A stretch of 64,000 nt of DNA, taken from NCBI RefSeq assembly GCF_021130785.1, contig NW_025778869.1, forward strand, positions 1 through 64,000, written 5' to 3'. Of the stretch, positions 38,401 to 50,088 are shown piece by piece; position 1 is the first letter of the stretch, and every line of letters starts with the position of its first letter. This DNA is from Homalodisca vitripennis. Taxonomy: Eukaryota > Arthropoda > Insecta > Hemiptera > Cicadellidae. The notes under the pieces are model-generated. The model was not told the origin of the DNA. It saw only the letters and a list, made by a program, of their open reading frames with translations, and searched no databases. Both the position numbers and the translations under genes were made by a program.

Positions 38401-41273
38401 ATAAGATTATTTGTAATTTTAATGTTGACCAACGTGGTAATTGAGCTGATGTAAGCAGAAATGGTAAAATTCAGTGCTTTTATTTTTCTGCATAATTTAA
38501 AGGAGAACTAAAGTTAGGCCTACTTTAACCAACTCTTCATAACGTAACGTAAAGATCCATATACATATATGTAAGTGCGATTGGAATTCTGGATTATGTA
38601 AAGACATATGAAAATATGTAATATTAAAAAAAAGAGTTCTGAAAACGTGGTAGACAATGATTAGTTTAATTTTTATCACTTGGTAAATTTTATGTCATAA
38701 GAGTTATAAAGTAGTGATTTTTGTAACAATAAGACAACAGTAAATTTTACACCACTAAAAATAAACCAAAAAAGGAGAACAACCAATAGCAGTCACAAAA
38801 TATGCAACTCTCATACCTTCCCTTTTTAATATAAAATTCAACCTTCAAAAAGTTCTACAAAGATAAGTATGGATTTAATAAGCCAGAGCGTTCAGGACAT
38901 AGGGCTGTGGTATCGGTACTTTCGGCTATGGGGTTAAGAGGCACGGCCTACTCAGGCAGTAGTTCTGGTGATGTTATGGAGAGTTCACTTGAAGAAAACG
39001 CAGTCAGAAGTAGCGATCTTAGAGTGGTCTAAGGTGTCGGACTTAGGATCTGAGGTAAAGAACTAGTTCAAATCATATCTGTGACCGTTGCACATTTTAT
39101 CAGTACCGTCGACCTTGAACTGTGTCGCCTCTCCTAAGGAGGAGAGTGGACCATAAGGGCAGACATTATGAAGCTAAAAAAAACATATGGGTCTCGGAAT
39201 AAGTAGAGAGATAAAGACAACTCTAAAAAGCTTTGATACAGAGTATTATAGTATGAACTTTTAATCTAAAACCACAGAACAAAAGTTCTGTCTGGCACCT
39301 CTTTATCACATTGTTGAAATCTCTTATTTTAATATTCAAATAATTGTGTGAAGTTGATCATAATTTCACCTTAAATAGTTATATATTTCATGTATTCATT
39401 TATATTAAATTGAAAATTGAAATAATAAACCTTGTTGTCCTAGTATTAAGTTCGAGTGTCATAGAAATGTTTGAAGATTCGTTGAATAAATGAGCAGATG
39501 GGGAGGAAGGAGAGGCAGACAAACCTGCAAACAGATATTGAACCTCATCATCAACTCTCTAGAGTAGACCTCAATATTCGTGTCATAGGAAATCAATAGT
39601 CTCTTAATAACATGTCAAAGGTATTAATTTATACATAACAATGATTATTAAAACATTAAGCATTCTATCAAAATATCAAAGAAATCACCAAAAAAATATA
39701 GATTCTAATAGTAAATATGTATTTGTCGAATGTAACAATGTGGAGAATTTGTTATTTAAATTAGACAAAACTAAAAATATACTTTAATCGAAACGTAAAT
39801 CTTCTTTATTATGTAGCTATTTGGAAAAATTAAACCTCATCTAACACCACTAAAAATTCTCAATATATTTGTAGGGAATTGTTTTAATATTTAGTTTATC
39901 GGTTAAGAATGAATTGTATTTTTAAAAATGATTATTCAATTAATTTTGTTGGATCATATGGTTTTTTTAACTGGAACCAATTTGAATATTTAAAAAACAC
40001 CTTAAAGTTTATTTTTATTATACCGATACTACATTTATATCGACAAAAGACCTTCCGATATTGCATCGAATAACATGCACTGAAAAGTTAGAAAATGTTG
40101 TATTATAATAAAACATTTAGGATTATAATCCTAAAATGTTGTTAAAATTAAAAACATTTAACAAATATGAATAAAAAGACTGCAGGCTAAGCTGTTAAGC
40201 AAGGTTTATATCAAAAAGATCTTAACAATTTACACACGGTAACCAACTAAGTAAATGTGCATTACTTTACCAAAATTTTTCAACTTAGTTTGATTACAAA
40301 ATAAGATTCCTTCGGGCAATTCAAAAAAATGTATTTTAAAACGTAAAAAAGGAGAATTGATATTGTGAACTATATCATCATGATATTTTCTTTTCCTTCA
40401 TTATTGTTTAAATTATTGCGTCAGTACATGTTTCAAGCCTATAAATTAATATGGAAACCCCGTATCAGCACAGCAAAAGTGAAAAATGTAAACACTGCGT
40501 TGATCGTCTCACCTTATTATGCTGCTTGAGAAGTCTTCTATAAATTACAAAGAAATATCGTCTTCTGTCTTACTGTAATGTCTTTCCCTCTAACTGCAAG
40601 GATAAATCCGTCTTACTTTAATTCTGCCAGTGATATCCACCAACTACATTGTGCTGTAAAGTTTCAATTTAAGACATTCGCTTGAACGTCTCATATTACT
40701 TGAGAAATTCTCTATAAATTACAAAGGCACATTGTCTCCTGTCTCTATATAGTCTCTTTTTGACTGTGGGGATGAGTCTTTACCCCTGAATTTTAATAAA
40801 TTTGTTTACCAAATTAGATTTTAAAAAGGATGTGTAGTAATAAAACGAAAAAATTTATTCCGACGACAGTCATTTCTATTTTCTGTATAGCAAGTTATAA
40901 TACAATTAAAATATGAATAATAATAATATTACACGGCGTTATAACTCAGAATGGTCAAGAGGAGGAAAGAAAACCAAGTCATGTTATGAAATTGGCATCA
41001 ATATATTTTACAGAATTTGGCACCCAGTTATTTTATTTTAGGCATTTGAGGTTTTTTTTAATTTGTTGTAACACTTACAGATGTTGAAAATTATTTAAAA
41101 AAATCTTCTCTTCTTTTCTCTTAATACTATAGCATGTTTTGTATTTCAGCCATTTGTAAAGGAAGCCATCTTATTTTAATCTTTTTCATTCGTAAATATA
41201 TGAAAGAAATGTTATTTTATAAATAAACCTATAATGCCCGTGAAAGTTTATCAGTTTACTCTTTATTATTGAA
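35415..41273. other. Non-coding part of duplication copy 2, right half
   Basis: Apart from the SINE at 39,002-39,184, nothing is recognisable. A short palindrome, cattttaggattataatcc on one strand and its complement, lies at about 40,112-40,140 and is absent in copy 1. Confidence 0.45.
39002..39184 (+). mobile_element. tRNA-Leu-like SINE, copy 2
   Basis: Ortholog of the SINE at 8,038-8,224. The A box (tagagtggtctaagg) is identical and the B-box-like agttcaaatcat is intact enough to recognise, followed by tctgtgacc, which can pair with the 5' gtcaga of the tRNA-like head. The body hairpin cctctcctaaggaggagag is perfect here. The tail is A-rich after gaagcta. This copy is the better reference for the family. 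Confidence 0.68.
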
Positions 41274-42285
41274 TTAGTAATAAATTATATCCTCTTCTCT
41301 ATAGCTCTTTAATATTAGCTAAGTATGGCGGGTCTGGATAATCCCACTTACTGCATACTAATATCAATCGCTGCGACTGAAATTGTTAAAATGATAAATA
41401 TTTCTCACAATTCTCTGGCTACTTTTTCTGTACAGGTGTCACAACCATTCATGATCAACATAGTTCTTATGCAGTTAAAGTAGAGGTGAAACTTCATCCC
41501 GTATTTAATCGTTAGGCAGGCACGAAGAATGTGAAAAATATGTGTTGTAATAATATTTTTAAAAAAATAAATAAATCTATAGATATTGCATATGCTTTTA
41601 ACATTCCATAAAATATGTTAATTTAAAACGTTTGGTTTTAAAGTGTACTGCAAATGATTTCACACTACCCATCCCCATCACAAAAATCATCCTCATTTAT
41701 GCCATTATGCCATTTATTTTCTTACTATTGTGTCTATTACTTTTCTACTGAATTAATGGCAAAAACATATAATTACAAAGTTGACTTCGAAGATTTTTCA
41801 TGTTCTAAATAAAGATAGTTTAGGAATTATTATGTTTACTAAACTATATAGCTTGTCCTACTGTATTTCCATAAGTGCGCGTGTTTTAGCTTCGAAACAA
41901 ATTAGGTTTATACTTTTTCAACAAATTCTACGAAGTAGCCTACATTCTTGTCTAAGAATAAATAATAAATTAGTTTTCCGACTGGGAAAATTAAACTATG
42001 TAATTACAATTTTTTGGTAGGGTGGTTATTCACTCGCAAAATTGTATTTAACATTTTCACCATGTACTCAGGTCATATCCAGTTTATAGTGTTTTATAGT
42101 AAAGTATGTAAGCATTAAGAGTCAGATTGCTTCACGGTCAGAGGCCGGTCAGAACCGAAGCTTATGTGATTTAGATGTTTTAAGGAAGACGCTGTATATA
42201 TGAACGACATTGTACAGACTAGGACTAAAATTTTTTTATGTATTAGAACTAGATATATATGCTTTTAATGTGTATGACTGGTATT
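41274..42285. other. Non-coding stretch after duplication copy 2
   Basis: Sequence with no counterpart after copy 1 inside this window. A 79-codon plus frame at 41,781-42,020 has no recognisable domain. Confidence 0.4.
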
Positions 42286-42287
<2 letters not shown>

Positions 42288-42370
<83 letters not shown>

Positions 42371-42412
42371 ATTATATATATATATTTTTTTGTATATATA
42401 TATATATATGTA
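42288..42412. repeat. Compound (TA)n(GT)n microsatellite
   Basis: A TA tract to 42,334, then GT to 42,368, then acattatatata and more TA. The motif gtgtgtacattatatata recurs at 42,880-42,900, so the compound unit is repeated. All long open frames here are low-complexity artefacts. Confidence 0.96.
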
Positions 42413-42413
42413 T

Positions 42414-42548
42414 ATAAATTTAATTTGGATAAATGGCAATAACCGAATTAAATTCAAATTAAATAAATTGCTTGAGTTTCGGTGGTTTGTGATTTTATGT
42501 TTATTGAAATTAAATTCGGCTATTACCATTTATACAAATTGTATTAAT
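42414..42548. repeat. Foldback (inverted repeat) between microsatellites
   Basis: The left arm, 42,414-42,457 (ttggataaatggcaataacc and flanks), is the imperfect reverse complement of the right arm, 42,504-42,548 (ggctattaccatttatacaa and flanks), over about 44 bp with a 46-nt loop. A third partial copy of the arm, in inverted orientation and exact for about 29 bp, lies at 42,944-42,973. The phrase tgtgatttYatgtttatt also occurs twice (42,487 and 42,734). This suggests a MITE-like foldback or local inversions. Confidence 0.65.
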
Positions 42549-42789
42549 GTAAATAAAAGTCGTTTGGCAGGTATCTGATCTTCCGACTATATGTTAGTTT
42601 GATTATTTAAATACATATGTAACAGATACGGCAAATACAAAATATTTGAATAGAAAAATGTATGGGGTCTGTGGTGCAAATAGTAACACATTCACCCGTA
42701 AAATAATAAATCCGGGTTCTAGAGAGTACTTTATGTGATTTCATGTTTATTTAAATGTTTTAAATATAAGTATATGTGTTTGTGCGTGT

Positions 42790-43032
<243 letters not shown>

Positions 43033-43048
43033 AAAAATAATATTATCT

Positions 43049-43892
43049 ATACTATTATACAACAATCTATTGGTGGTTATATGTATGTTTGTGTATGCGT
43101 GATACTCAGTCATGTGAAAATCCTTGAACCGATTGTATTGAAATTTTATTTGGACATTCTTACGATCCCTGGTTAAACATTTAACCCTGGACTATTCGTA
43201 TTTCGAAACCCCAGGCGAGTTATGCCCTACTGGTCATGAAATCTTTCTCAACACTCTATTATACATGATATCTATGGACTTGACCTTACAAGCAGATAGT
43301 AACTATGTTTTAATCAACTGCAAAAATCGAGAAATTAGTTTTAATATATATTAAGTTGTACTTACTTATATGTAGACACAAACAAGTTATATTATGTGTT
43401 CGTTATTATTCATCTGTCAAAGGCAGTTGCATTTTAAAAATGTCATGTTACTTAAAGACGCTTTTCTTTGTCTGAGTTGGTTAAGATTGTGATTTTAATG
43501 AACTACAATAAAATGCCATAATTTATTACATGATACGTGTTTTAACCAAAAAAGCTAAGGATTTCAACTTTAGTCTCTCTTTAGACTCAAAGTTTCTCTA
43601 CAAAAGCCTAAAATCGTTTAGTTTTACTGAAACCGATGGAGCTACTTACTCCAAAGAATATAGTGAAGAGGAATTCCAAAAATGTCAGAGATAATGATTA
43701 AAACAGTTATACTTTCCGACTTCAGGGTCCATCTTTACACTTAAATCTAAAATTTACCAAGAGATTTCAATTTCTTTTCTATGACTATCACTTATCTCGG
43801 GATTGTTTGGAATGGAATATAAAAACAATATACTCTTGGTGTCCCTCTTACCCAAAATGAAACTCCGTGCGAAGCCGCATGTAACTTCTTGT
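43049..43892 (+). mobile_element. Non-autonomous repeat, long relative of the 9,819 insert
   Basis: It begins ctatactattata and ends ccgtgcgaagccgcatgtaa followed by cttcttgt, matching the termini of the copy-1 insert at 9,819-10,331 (gcgtgcgaaaccgcgggtaa). Shared interior blocks include gacttcagg and acttaaatctaaa, about 140-170 bp before the 3' end in both. Near the 5' end it has the phrase gaaccgattgtattgaaatt, of the kind common in insect repeats. It has no coding capacity and looks older than the 9,819 copy. Confidence 0.6.
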
Positions 43893-45129
43893 TTTTTATA
43901 TTACAGAAACATTAATGCAGCTTGATAAGATATGCTTCTATAAAAGCTTCTATATAAAGTGCTTAATAGTCACTGCTTAAGCTATACAAATTCATCAATT
44001 TGATTTCCTTTAATAATGTGGTAAATAATCCTATTCTCATATTGATTCATAAGGTTATCAAGTCATATGATTCGTAGATACTGACAAGTTAGGAGAAATA
44101 TAAAGTAAAGTACTGCTAGAAACACTTTACGGGTGTAAATGATTTATGATCAAATTGTGTTATGTTCGAAGGTTATTCGAAAATACTTTTATGATATATG
44201 GAAAACTCTAACACGTAACCGATTCCTCGTCTAGTTTATTCTGTTGGAAATCAAGACGTAAGTGCAAAAAGAAGAATAAAATAAAACTTAAAAAGTCAAT
44301 AAAACCGTTGGAAATGTATAGGTGTTAGGTAATAAATTTGTTATACTCTGTTCGCAGTTTTTTATTTTACTTGAATAGTTAGCTCACAATTATGCTCTAT
44401 ATTAATGTTCAAAGCTGCATGGATAATGAGTATGTTTCAAAAGAAAAATTGTTTTCACTCAATAGAAATTAATTAGGGAATCACTATTTTTGCCATGTCC
44501 AAAACTTGTTGTCCCAATAGTTGCCGTAAAAAGCCAATTTTATTCTGGTAGCAAACCTCCAAAAGTATCAAAACGATGTGCAATGAGCATAATTATTAAT
44601 AAAAACTAAGCATTTTAGAATATTTCCCCAGTATTTAACGTATATTTATTGAATACAATTCAATATCAGTAAGTATAATAAACATAACTACTTTTCCCTC
44701 TTGAAATAATTAGCCACTAGTAATCTTCAATGGCCGCTATGACCAACGAGACTAGTTTCAGAAGCAATAACATAAGTTTAACAGTGGGGATATAATTTAT
44801 CTACAGTAAGTTTAATAATATAAATAAAACGTTTATTCTATTTTCCTCCTTCTCCGATATTTTCATGCTAATGACATTGTATTTTCCTCATTCTAACAGA
44901 ACGGTCGAAATTTGCCATCGTTAAATGTTATAACAAAGTAATACGTTAGCGGATTGAGAAGTTATCAAAAACCTGTTCTTTTGTTGAATTAGGATTAGAA
45001 GATTAGCAAACCCGTCATTGTAGTTAGACTCTAAAGGTCTGTTTCGCTTGCTTCCGGAGGAGTGATGTGATTGTGAGGATGCATAGGACTGCAGGTAAGG
45101 GCCGCATGGGCCAGTCGAGATCCCATGAG
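43893..45129. other. Non-coding stretch
   Basis: AT-rich, no gene or recognisable element. Confidence 0.4.
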
Positions 45130-45465
45130 GAGGTATAGAGGGCTCTAAATTTTAGTCGATTCTCTTTCGAAGAAGGAAAGGCTAGCTCTGCTTCAGTCTT
45201 TCTAGTAAAGAGAGTAGGGGAAGGTATTTCTTCATGCCCAGGCAAGCAACAGCCTCAATAAGTTTCGTCCACTACAAGAGTCCTTTCCGCAATATAAGCG
45301 AACTGGTGATCTACACTAACATCTCGACACTTGTGGTTAGTTATGTTCCACTTCTGGGACGTTACAATATTTGTCCAAATGTGACACAGCGGATTTTGCT
45401 GCACCATGTGTAAGTTATGTTGGAAGGTATAAACGAGTCATAAGTAAACTCTCCTGTTTTTATCA
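45130..45465 (+). repeat. Dispersed repeat family, member 2
   Basis: Second, diverged copy of the unidentified repeat at 26,150-26,545, recognised by gttatgttccacttctggga, gaagaaggaaaggctagctc and gttggaaggtataaacgagt. The open frames at 45,024-45,245 (minus) and 45,371-45,577 (plus) overlap it and show no domain. Confidence 0.5.
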
Positions 45466-45489
45466 TAAAACCTTAAGTTATAAATATAT

Positions 45490-45925
45490 AGATAATGAGT
45501 TTATTCATGGTATCCGAGTTTCAAATATTACTAACAACCATCGCAGGAGCACTGCTGTAACCTTCACTTTACAATAGAGCCAATTAGCATGTTTATTTGA
45601 AGGATCTTAACGAAATACCTGACACTGTATTGAGTTTATTTGAGTATCCGAGATTCATTTATTGCTAAAAAACCATCGCATGAGCGTTTCTGTAAACTTC
45701 ATTTTACAATAGAGCCAATTAGCATGTTTATTTGAAGAATCTAAACGAAATACCTGACACTGTATTGAGTTTATTTGAGTATACGAGATTCATTTATTGC
45801 TAAAAATCATTGCAGAAGCATTGCTGCAAACTTCATTTCTCAATTGAGCCAATTAAAATTTTCAATTTAAAAATCTATATGAAATACCTGACTCTGTAAT
45901 GAGTTTATTTCACTCGCTCCCCGTG
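45490..45925 (+). repeat. 135-bp tandem repeat, about 3.3 units
   Basis: The phrase gagccaatta recurs at 45,577, 45,712 and 45,846, i.e. a period of 134-135 bp. The unit also contains catcgca-gagc, aaacttcattttacaat, gaaatacctgacactgta and gagtttattt. Units 1 and 2 are close to each other; unit 3 is more diverged. It begins inside the tail of the dispersed repeat at 45,130-45,465 and could be part of that element. Confidence 0.8.
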
Positions 45926-46940
45926 ACGCTTGACTTGACATTAAAATGCATGAAACATAAGTCAGCGATCCAATATAAGTGGATTACGGGCACAGCAGCT
46001 GCACCTGACCTTTTGTTATATAAATTATGTATAGTCGACCTAAAATTATTTTAGATATTATGTAAAGTTTAATCTATATTAGTTTAATCATATTTTGTAA
46101 CATGTAAGATAAATTACATCTCTATAATTATTATGATTTCAACTTTGACACTAGTTTTTGTAATTTTTAACACTAATAAGAATATGATTAGTAGCTAATT
46201 GTATTTCAGTTTTAAAAATTATCTTAAATATAACGGAAAATTTGACAAAATTCTACGTTTTGGGTTTAGCACAAGATGCACTACAAAACATTGAGAATTA
46301 ATTTAATTTGAATTTGATCGAGATTTGAGTTAAGAATAAAATAAGAACTTAAATATTAATATCCATGCAAAATGAATTTAATCAATGTTTTATAACTGTA
46401 AAAGGCTGGTTAGTTACTCAATTACATATAGAAATACTGACCTACCAAAGGTAAAATAATGAATATAATCACAGATCGTGGACTAGCTAAAGTACTAAAT
46501 GCATTTCAACAATGCTGGGCTAGATATGTACTAAATATTATAAAGCAAAATTTTGCTATAGCTGTAGTAGACGTGTTAGATGTAAATGCTGCTTTAGGTA
46601 AGAACTCTACGTTGTACAGTAATAATGGGCTAAATAATATACACAACTGAAGATTAAATATCACACATCTTGCCCATGTACACAGTGTTAACATTCAAAG
46701 CACCACAAGAATATTCAAATAAACAATATTTACACTTACTCTAGAATAACATAAACGCCTGGGGTTTGATGTGTTGCTTATTATTTTATTCAGGTTGTGT
46801 TTTTAACATTTGCCTATTGATATATTTGATGAGGTTGTAAACAGTAACATGTTTGTAAGATGAAAGTTTATTAAAACATCACGATTCAATCAGTAAACAA
46901 GTTTGATTTATTTCAAAGAACACTCACCAATATTCACTTT
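45926..46940. other. Non-coding stretch
   Basis: AT-rich, no gene. Small complementary frames at 46,459-46,694 have no domain. Confidence 0.4.
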
Positions 46941-46948
46941 TATTTTTG

Positions 46949-47720
46949 ACGTGACAACGTCTTAAATTAGGTTTGCGGCTCGGAGTCGCTCAAGAAAAAG
47001 TGTAACGCCCGGTAACGTTACGATGCCCGTCCAGTGGGTCCGCCGCACGGGATCCGCACGGGATAAAGCAGATAACTGTGGGTCCGCCGCACGGGATAAA
47101 GCAGATAACTATGTTTATTCGTGAAAATGTGGAGTGCTTAGATTCGTCATTTACAACAACTACAACAATAAAGGTAAATAATTGTACACTGATATTTCAT
47201 TATCGTAAACTATGATTGATTGATTAATTGTTAGATTGACACAAAAGTTGAGAAACTGAGTTTATAGGTTATGTCATACTATTGACAAATGTTGATAGTG
47301 TTAAGTAAATTATTAGTTTAAATCACTCTGCAATCAATCGTAATTCAGTCGATTGAGAAGAAACAGCGCGTATTGCTAGTCAAACATTTAAAATAACAAA
47401 TTATAACTTCTAACCTGTCATAACAGTGCGTCCAAACAAACGAACTAAACCGACCAATCACCACGCGCGGAGTTAGAATTTAACTGTGTTTAGCAAGAAT
47501 TTCAAATTCCAATTTTAGTAAATGTTTTATTCAACTTTACCATTTACAATAACAAATTTTAATTAATTTCAAATTATGTACAATGTTTTAGTAAATAAAA
47601 TATATTTCTATAGTTAAACTTTGTGCAATTCTTATTTTCATTCAATTCCTTGTTCCTATTGTGCAATTTAATAATATTCATATCAATAAATATTCTACCG
47701 AGAAAAAGACGTTGTCACGT
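46949..47720. mobile_element. TIR-flanked non-autonomous DNA transposon
   Basis: A perfect 15-bp terminal inverted repeat bounds the element: acgtgacaacgtctt at 46,949-46,963 and its reverse complement at 47,706-47,720. The arms may extend outward with tttt on both sides. The left interior is GC-rich (gctcggagtcgctcaag, taacgcccggtaacgttac). It holds a direct duplication of gtgggtccgccgcacgggat plus aaagcagataact at 47,034-47,077 and 47,078-47,110; the first unit has an extra internal ccgcacgggat. The right interior is AT-rich and there is no transposase. I do not assign a superfamily because no target-site duplication is clear. Confidence 0.7.
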
Positions 47721-49337
47721 AAAATCTTCGCCGACTTTACAGGCAACCATAATTTTTTTAAAGATTACATGACATGTGACACATGTATACACCACAGTGT
47801 TTGCAAGCCAGTTAACTATGAAAACACAGTTTAAAGTATCATATGATTTACTGTGTTGGTTTGGCAATTCCATTTTCTGTAATATCTAAGTGATATTTCA
47901 TAGTCATTTATATTTGAAGTCAAACAATTAATATGTAATATAAACTTTTTTATTTATTCCTAGTTCATTTTCATTTTATATAATAAGTTAAATATTTATA
48001 TCATTTTAAGGTGCAACTAAAATGCCCAATTATATTATTGTTCGTTTTCCATCTTAAAACTTAAACTTGTCGGTTTAGTAATAACATTTAAAACAAAATT
48101 TCATGTCTACATAGAAGTTTATTTCGAAATATAATGCTAAATTATACATTTACATTATATTTTCATTGTGCTGAGTGACTTAGCAGTGTAAAAAATTCTA
48201 CATAACCTGTCACCAAAAGATGATGTTGGAGTGGTTGTACCGCAAGTGCTAATTTATCATATGTTAAAATGTCATTTGATAGTTACCTGTGTGTTAAAAG
48301 TGTATTTATTCTCAGATTTTTTCTGTGGCCATTGTTGTTACCTATCAGGATAATGTGAAAATTATCAATATAAATTGATTGAAAATATTATATAATCGTT
48401 ATTCATTTAAAATATACCTATTACGTGCTTTGAAATACTTTCAAATGTAAGCTCAATGAGGAAATGAGTATTCGTTGAATTTGAGCAATATATTTTATGG
48501 CCATGATATACACATAAAAAGTCTTAACAGTATAGTAATAGGAACTAACATATTACAAAATCAATAAACCTTATATTTAATTCTAAATGCAAACTCAATC
48601 ATGCATACTCACGAAATAGGTGATTTCATATGATAATACGGTTTATAGTAAACATGATTTCTTTCATATAACAGCAATATTAAAAATGTTATTCTGGGCA
48701 TACAACAGCGAGTGCAATTTTTATAACAAGAAAACGTGTCACTGAGGTAAACAGAAGGGCTCTGGACATATTTAGACTGCAGAGTTAATATTACCCTCAT
48801 TTTCGTCGCGTGGATAACGGAACAAGTTTGGGGGATTTGCGATGTAGGTTACTGAGCATACGTAGCCTGCATATCTTATACAGAGCACAAGAAACCTTAC
48901 GTATTCTCTCATTTACTAACCAAATGGAATCATCGAATCTTGTTTCTTACATAGAAATAGCAATAGTAAGAAGCAATAGTAAGGTTTTAATGCAGCAATA
49001 GAAACAAATTGAAAAAACCGAGAAACAGCGGTGATTTTCTAGGTAAAAAACGCAAAATGTTTAATCTGGTTACAAACATTACGAATTTAATAATATCTTT
49101 GTCAGTAAAGCATATGTCTTGCTTTTGTGTATTTATTATGGCTCAATATTCAGTAAAAATGAGATTTGGTCTAATACCTAACATGCAGATCTCTTCGTTG
49201 ACTAATTTTTATAGTTGATGCACAAAATACTGCAAAATGTAATAAAAGTTATTTCCTTTTAAGTTTAGGAGTAGAATGGATTTGTAATAGTACCAACTAA
49301 AAAAAATTAAATAATTCACTAATATTGTATCCAAGAA
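47721..49337. other. Non-coding stretch
   Basis: AT-rich. Small frames at 48,609-49,218 show no domain or codon signature. Confidence 0.4.
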
Positions 49338-49386
49338 AATTGTTGTATTGTAATTGAAATAGTATTTCAATTACAATACAACAATT
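49338..49386. repeat. Perfect 23-bp hairpin with 3-nt loop
   Basis: The arm at 49,338-49,360 (core ttgtattgtaattgaaat) is exactly complementary to 49,364-49,386, leaving only agt as loop. It lies about 500 bp beyond the 3' end of the LINE. Its perfection suggests a recent inverted duplication, a replication template-switch product or an artefact. Confidence 0.85.
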
Positions 49387-50088
49387 ATGCATATTATGCA
49401 ACTCCAAATATTATTAAAAAATTAGTTAATGATCTACCCCTGCAAAAATAACTAAATAAGTACATATAAACCCTGGCTTTATCTCAAGCAGTTTAGTTTT
49501 TGTTGGAAATATAACAATTTTAAGAATTTAAAGAATTTTTGATGCAATTCATTGTAATAGGATAAAAAAAGAAATATATTTATTTCCAGCCATAAGCAAC
49601 ACATTGAACATCCATAGTAACTATGTATAGAAATGAGATCCTCGCATGGGTCGTAACCTGTGCGCGAGAATCGAGTCCAATCAGTCCACATTCAGTAACT
49701 AAGTGATACATAAAAAATTAGCAGCAATTTTACGCATTCTATGTTTTAAAGTGGAAAATAACAGAAGCAATATATGTGGCCGCACAGACTGTGGCTCTAA
49801 CTATAGCAAGGTACAAATATGAATTAAAACTGTAAACCATATGGGGCAAAATCGTTTGCCCTGCGTAACTCATTTCCAAATAGCAAACATATTCATAATA
49901 TTCATAATCTCTTTATTGCGTGTTTGACAATATGTAACATTGTATTGCAATAGTCAAATGCATCATAAAATATATCCTAACTACACATTCACTCACAGTC
50001 ATACTTACATCTCAGCATTCTCACGACACACTCACACAGACTTCGGATCCATGATTTTCAATCATCCCAACGGCTCGTCATGAATTCA

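Larger units (their letters stand above)
30880..41273 (+). repeat. Direct duplication, copy 2
   Basis: This is the second copy of 1-10,880, in the same orientation, at an offset of about 30,870 bp. Homology stops at 41,273, after the shared 3' boundary tattattgaa; copy 1 then enters a Helitron-like end, whereas copy 2 continues with ttagtaataaatt. Copy 2 has its own short insertions relative to copy 1, for example about 42 bp near 37,710-37,755 and about 35-40 bp near 38,675-38,720. It lacks the 513-bp element seen in copy 1. Confidence 0.93.
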
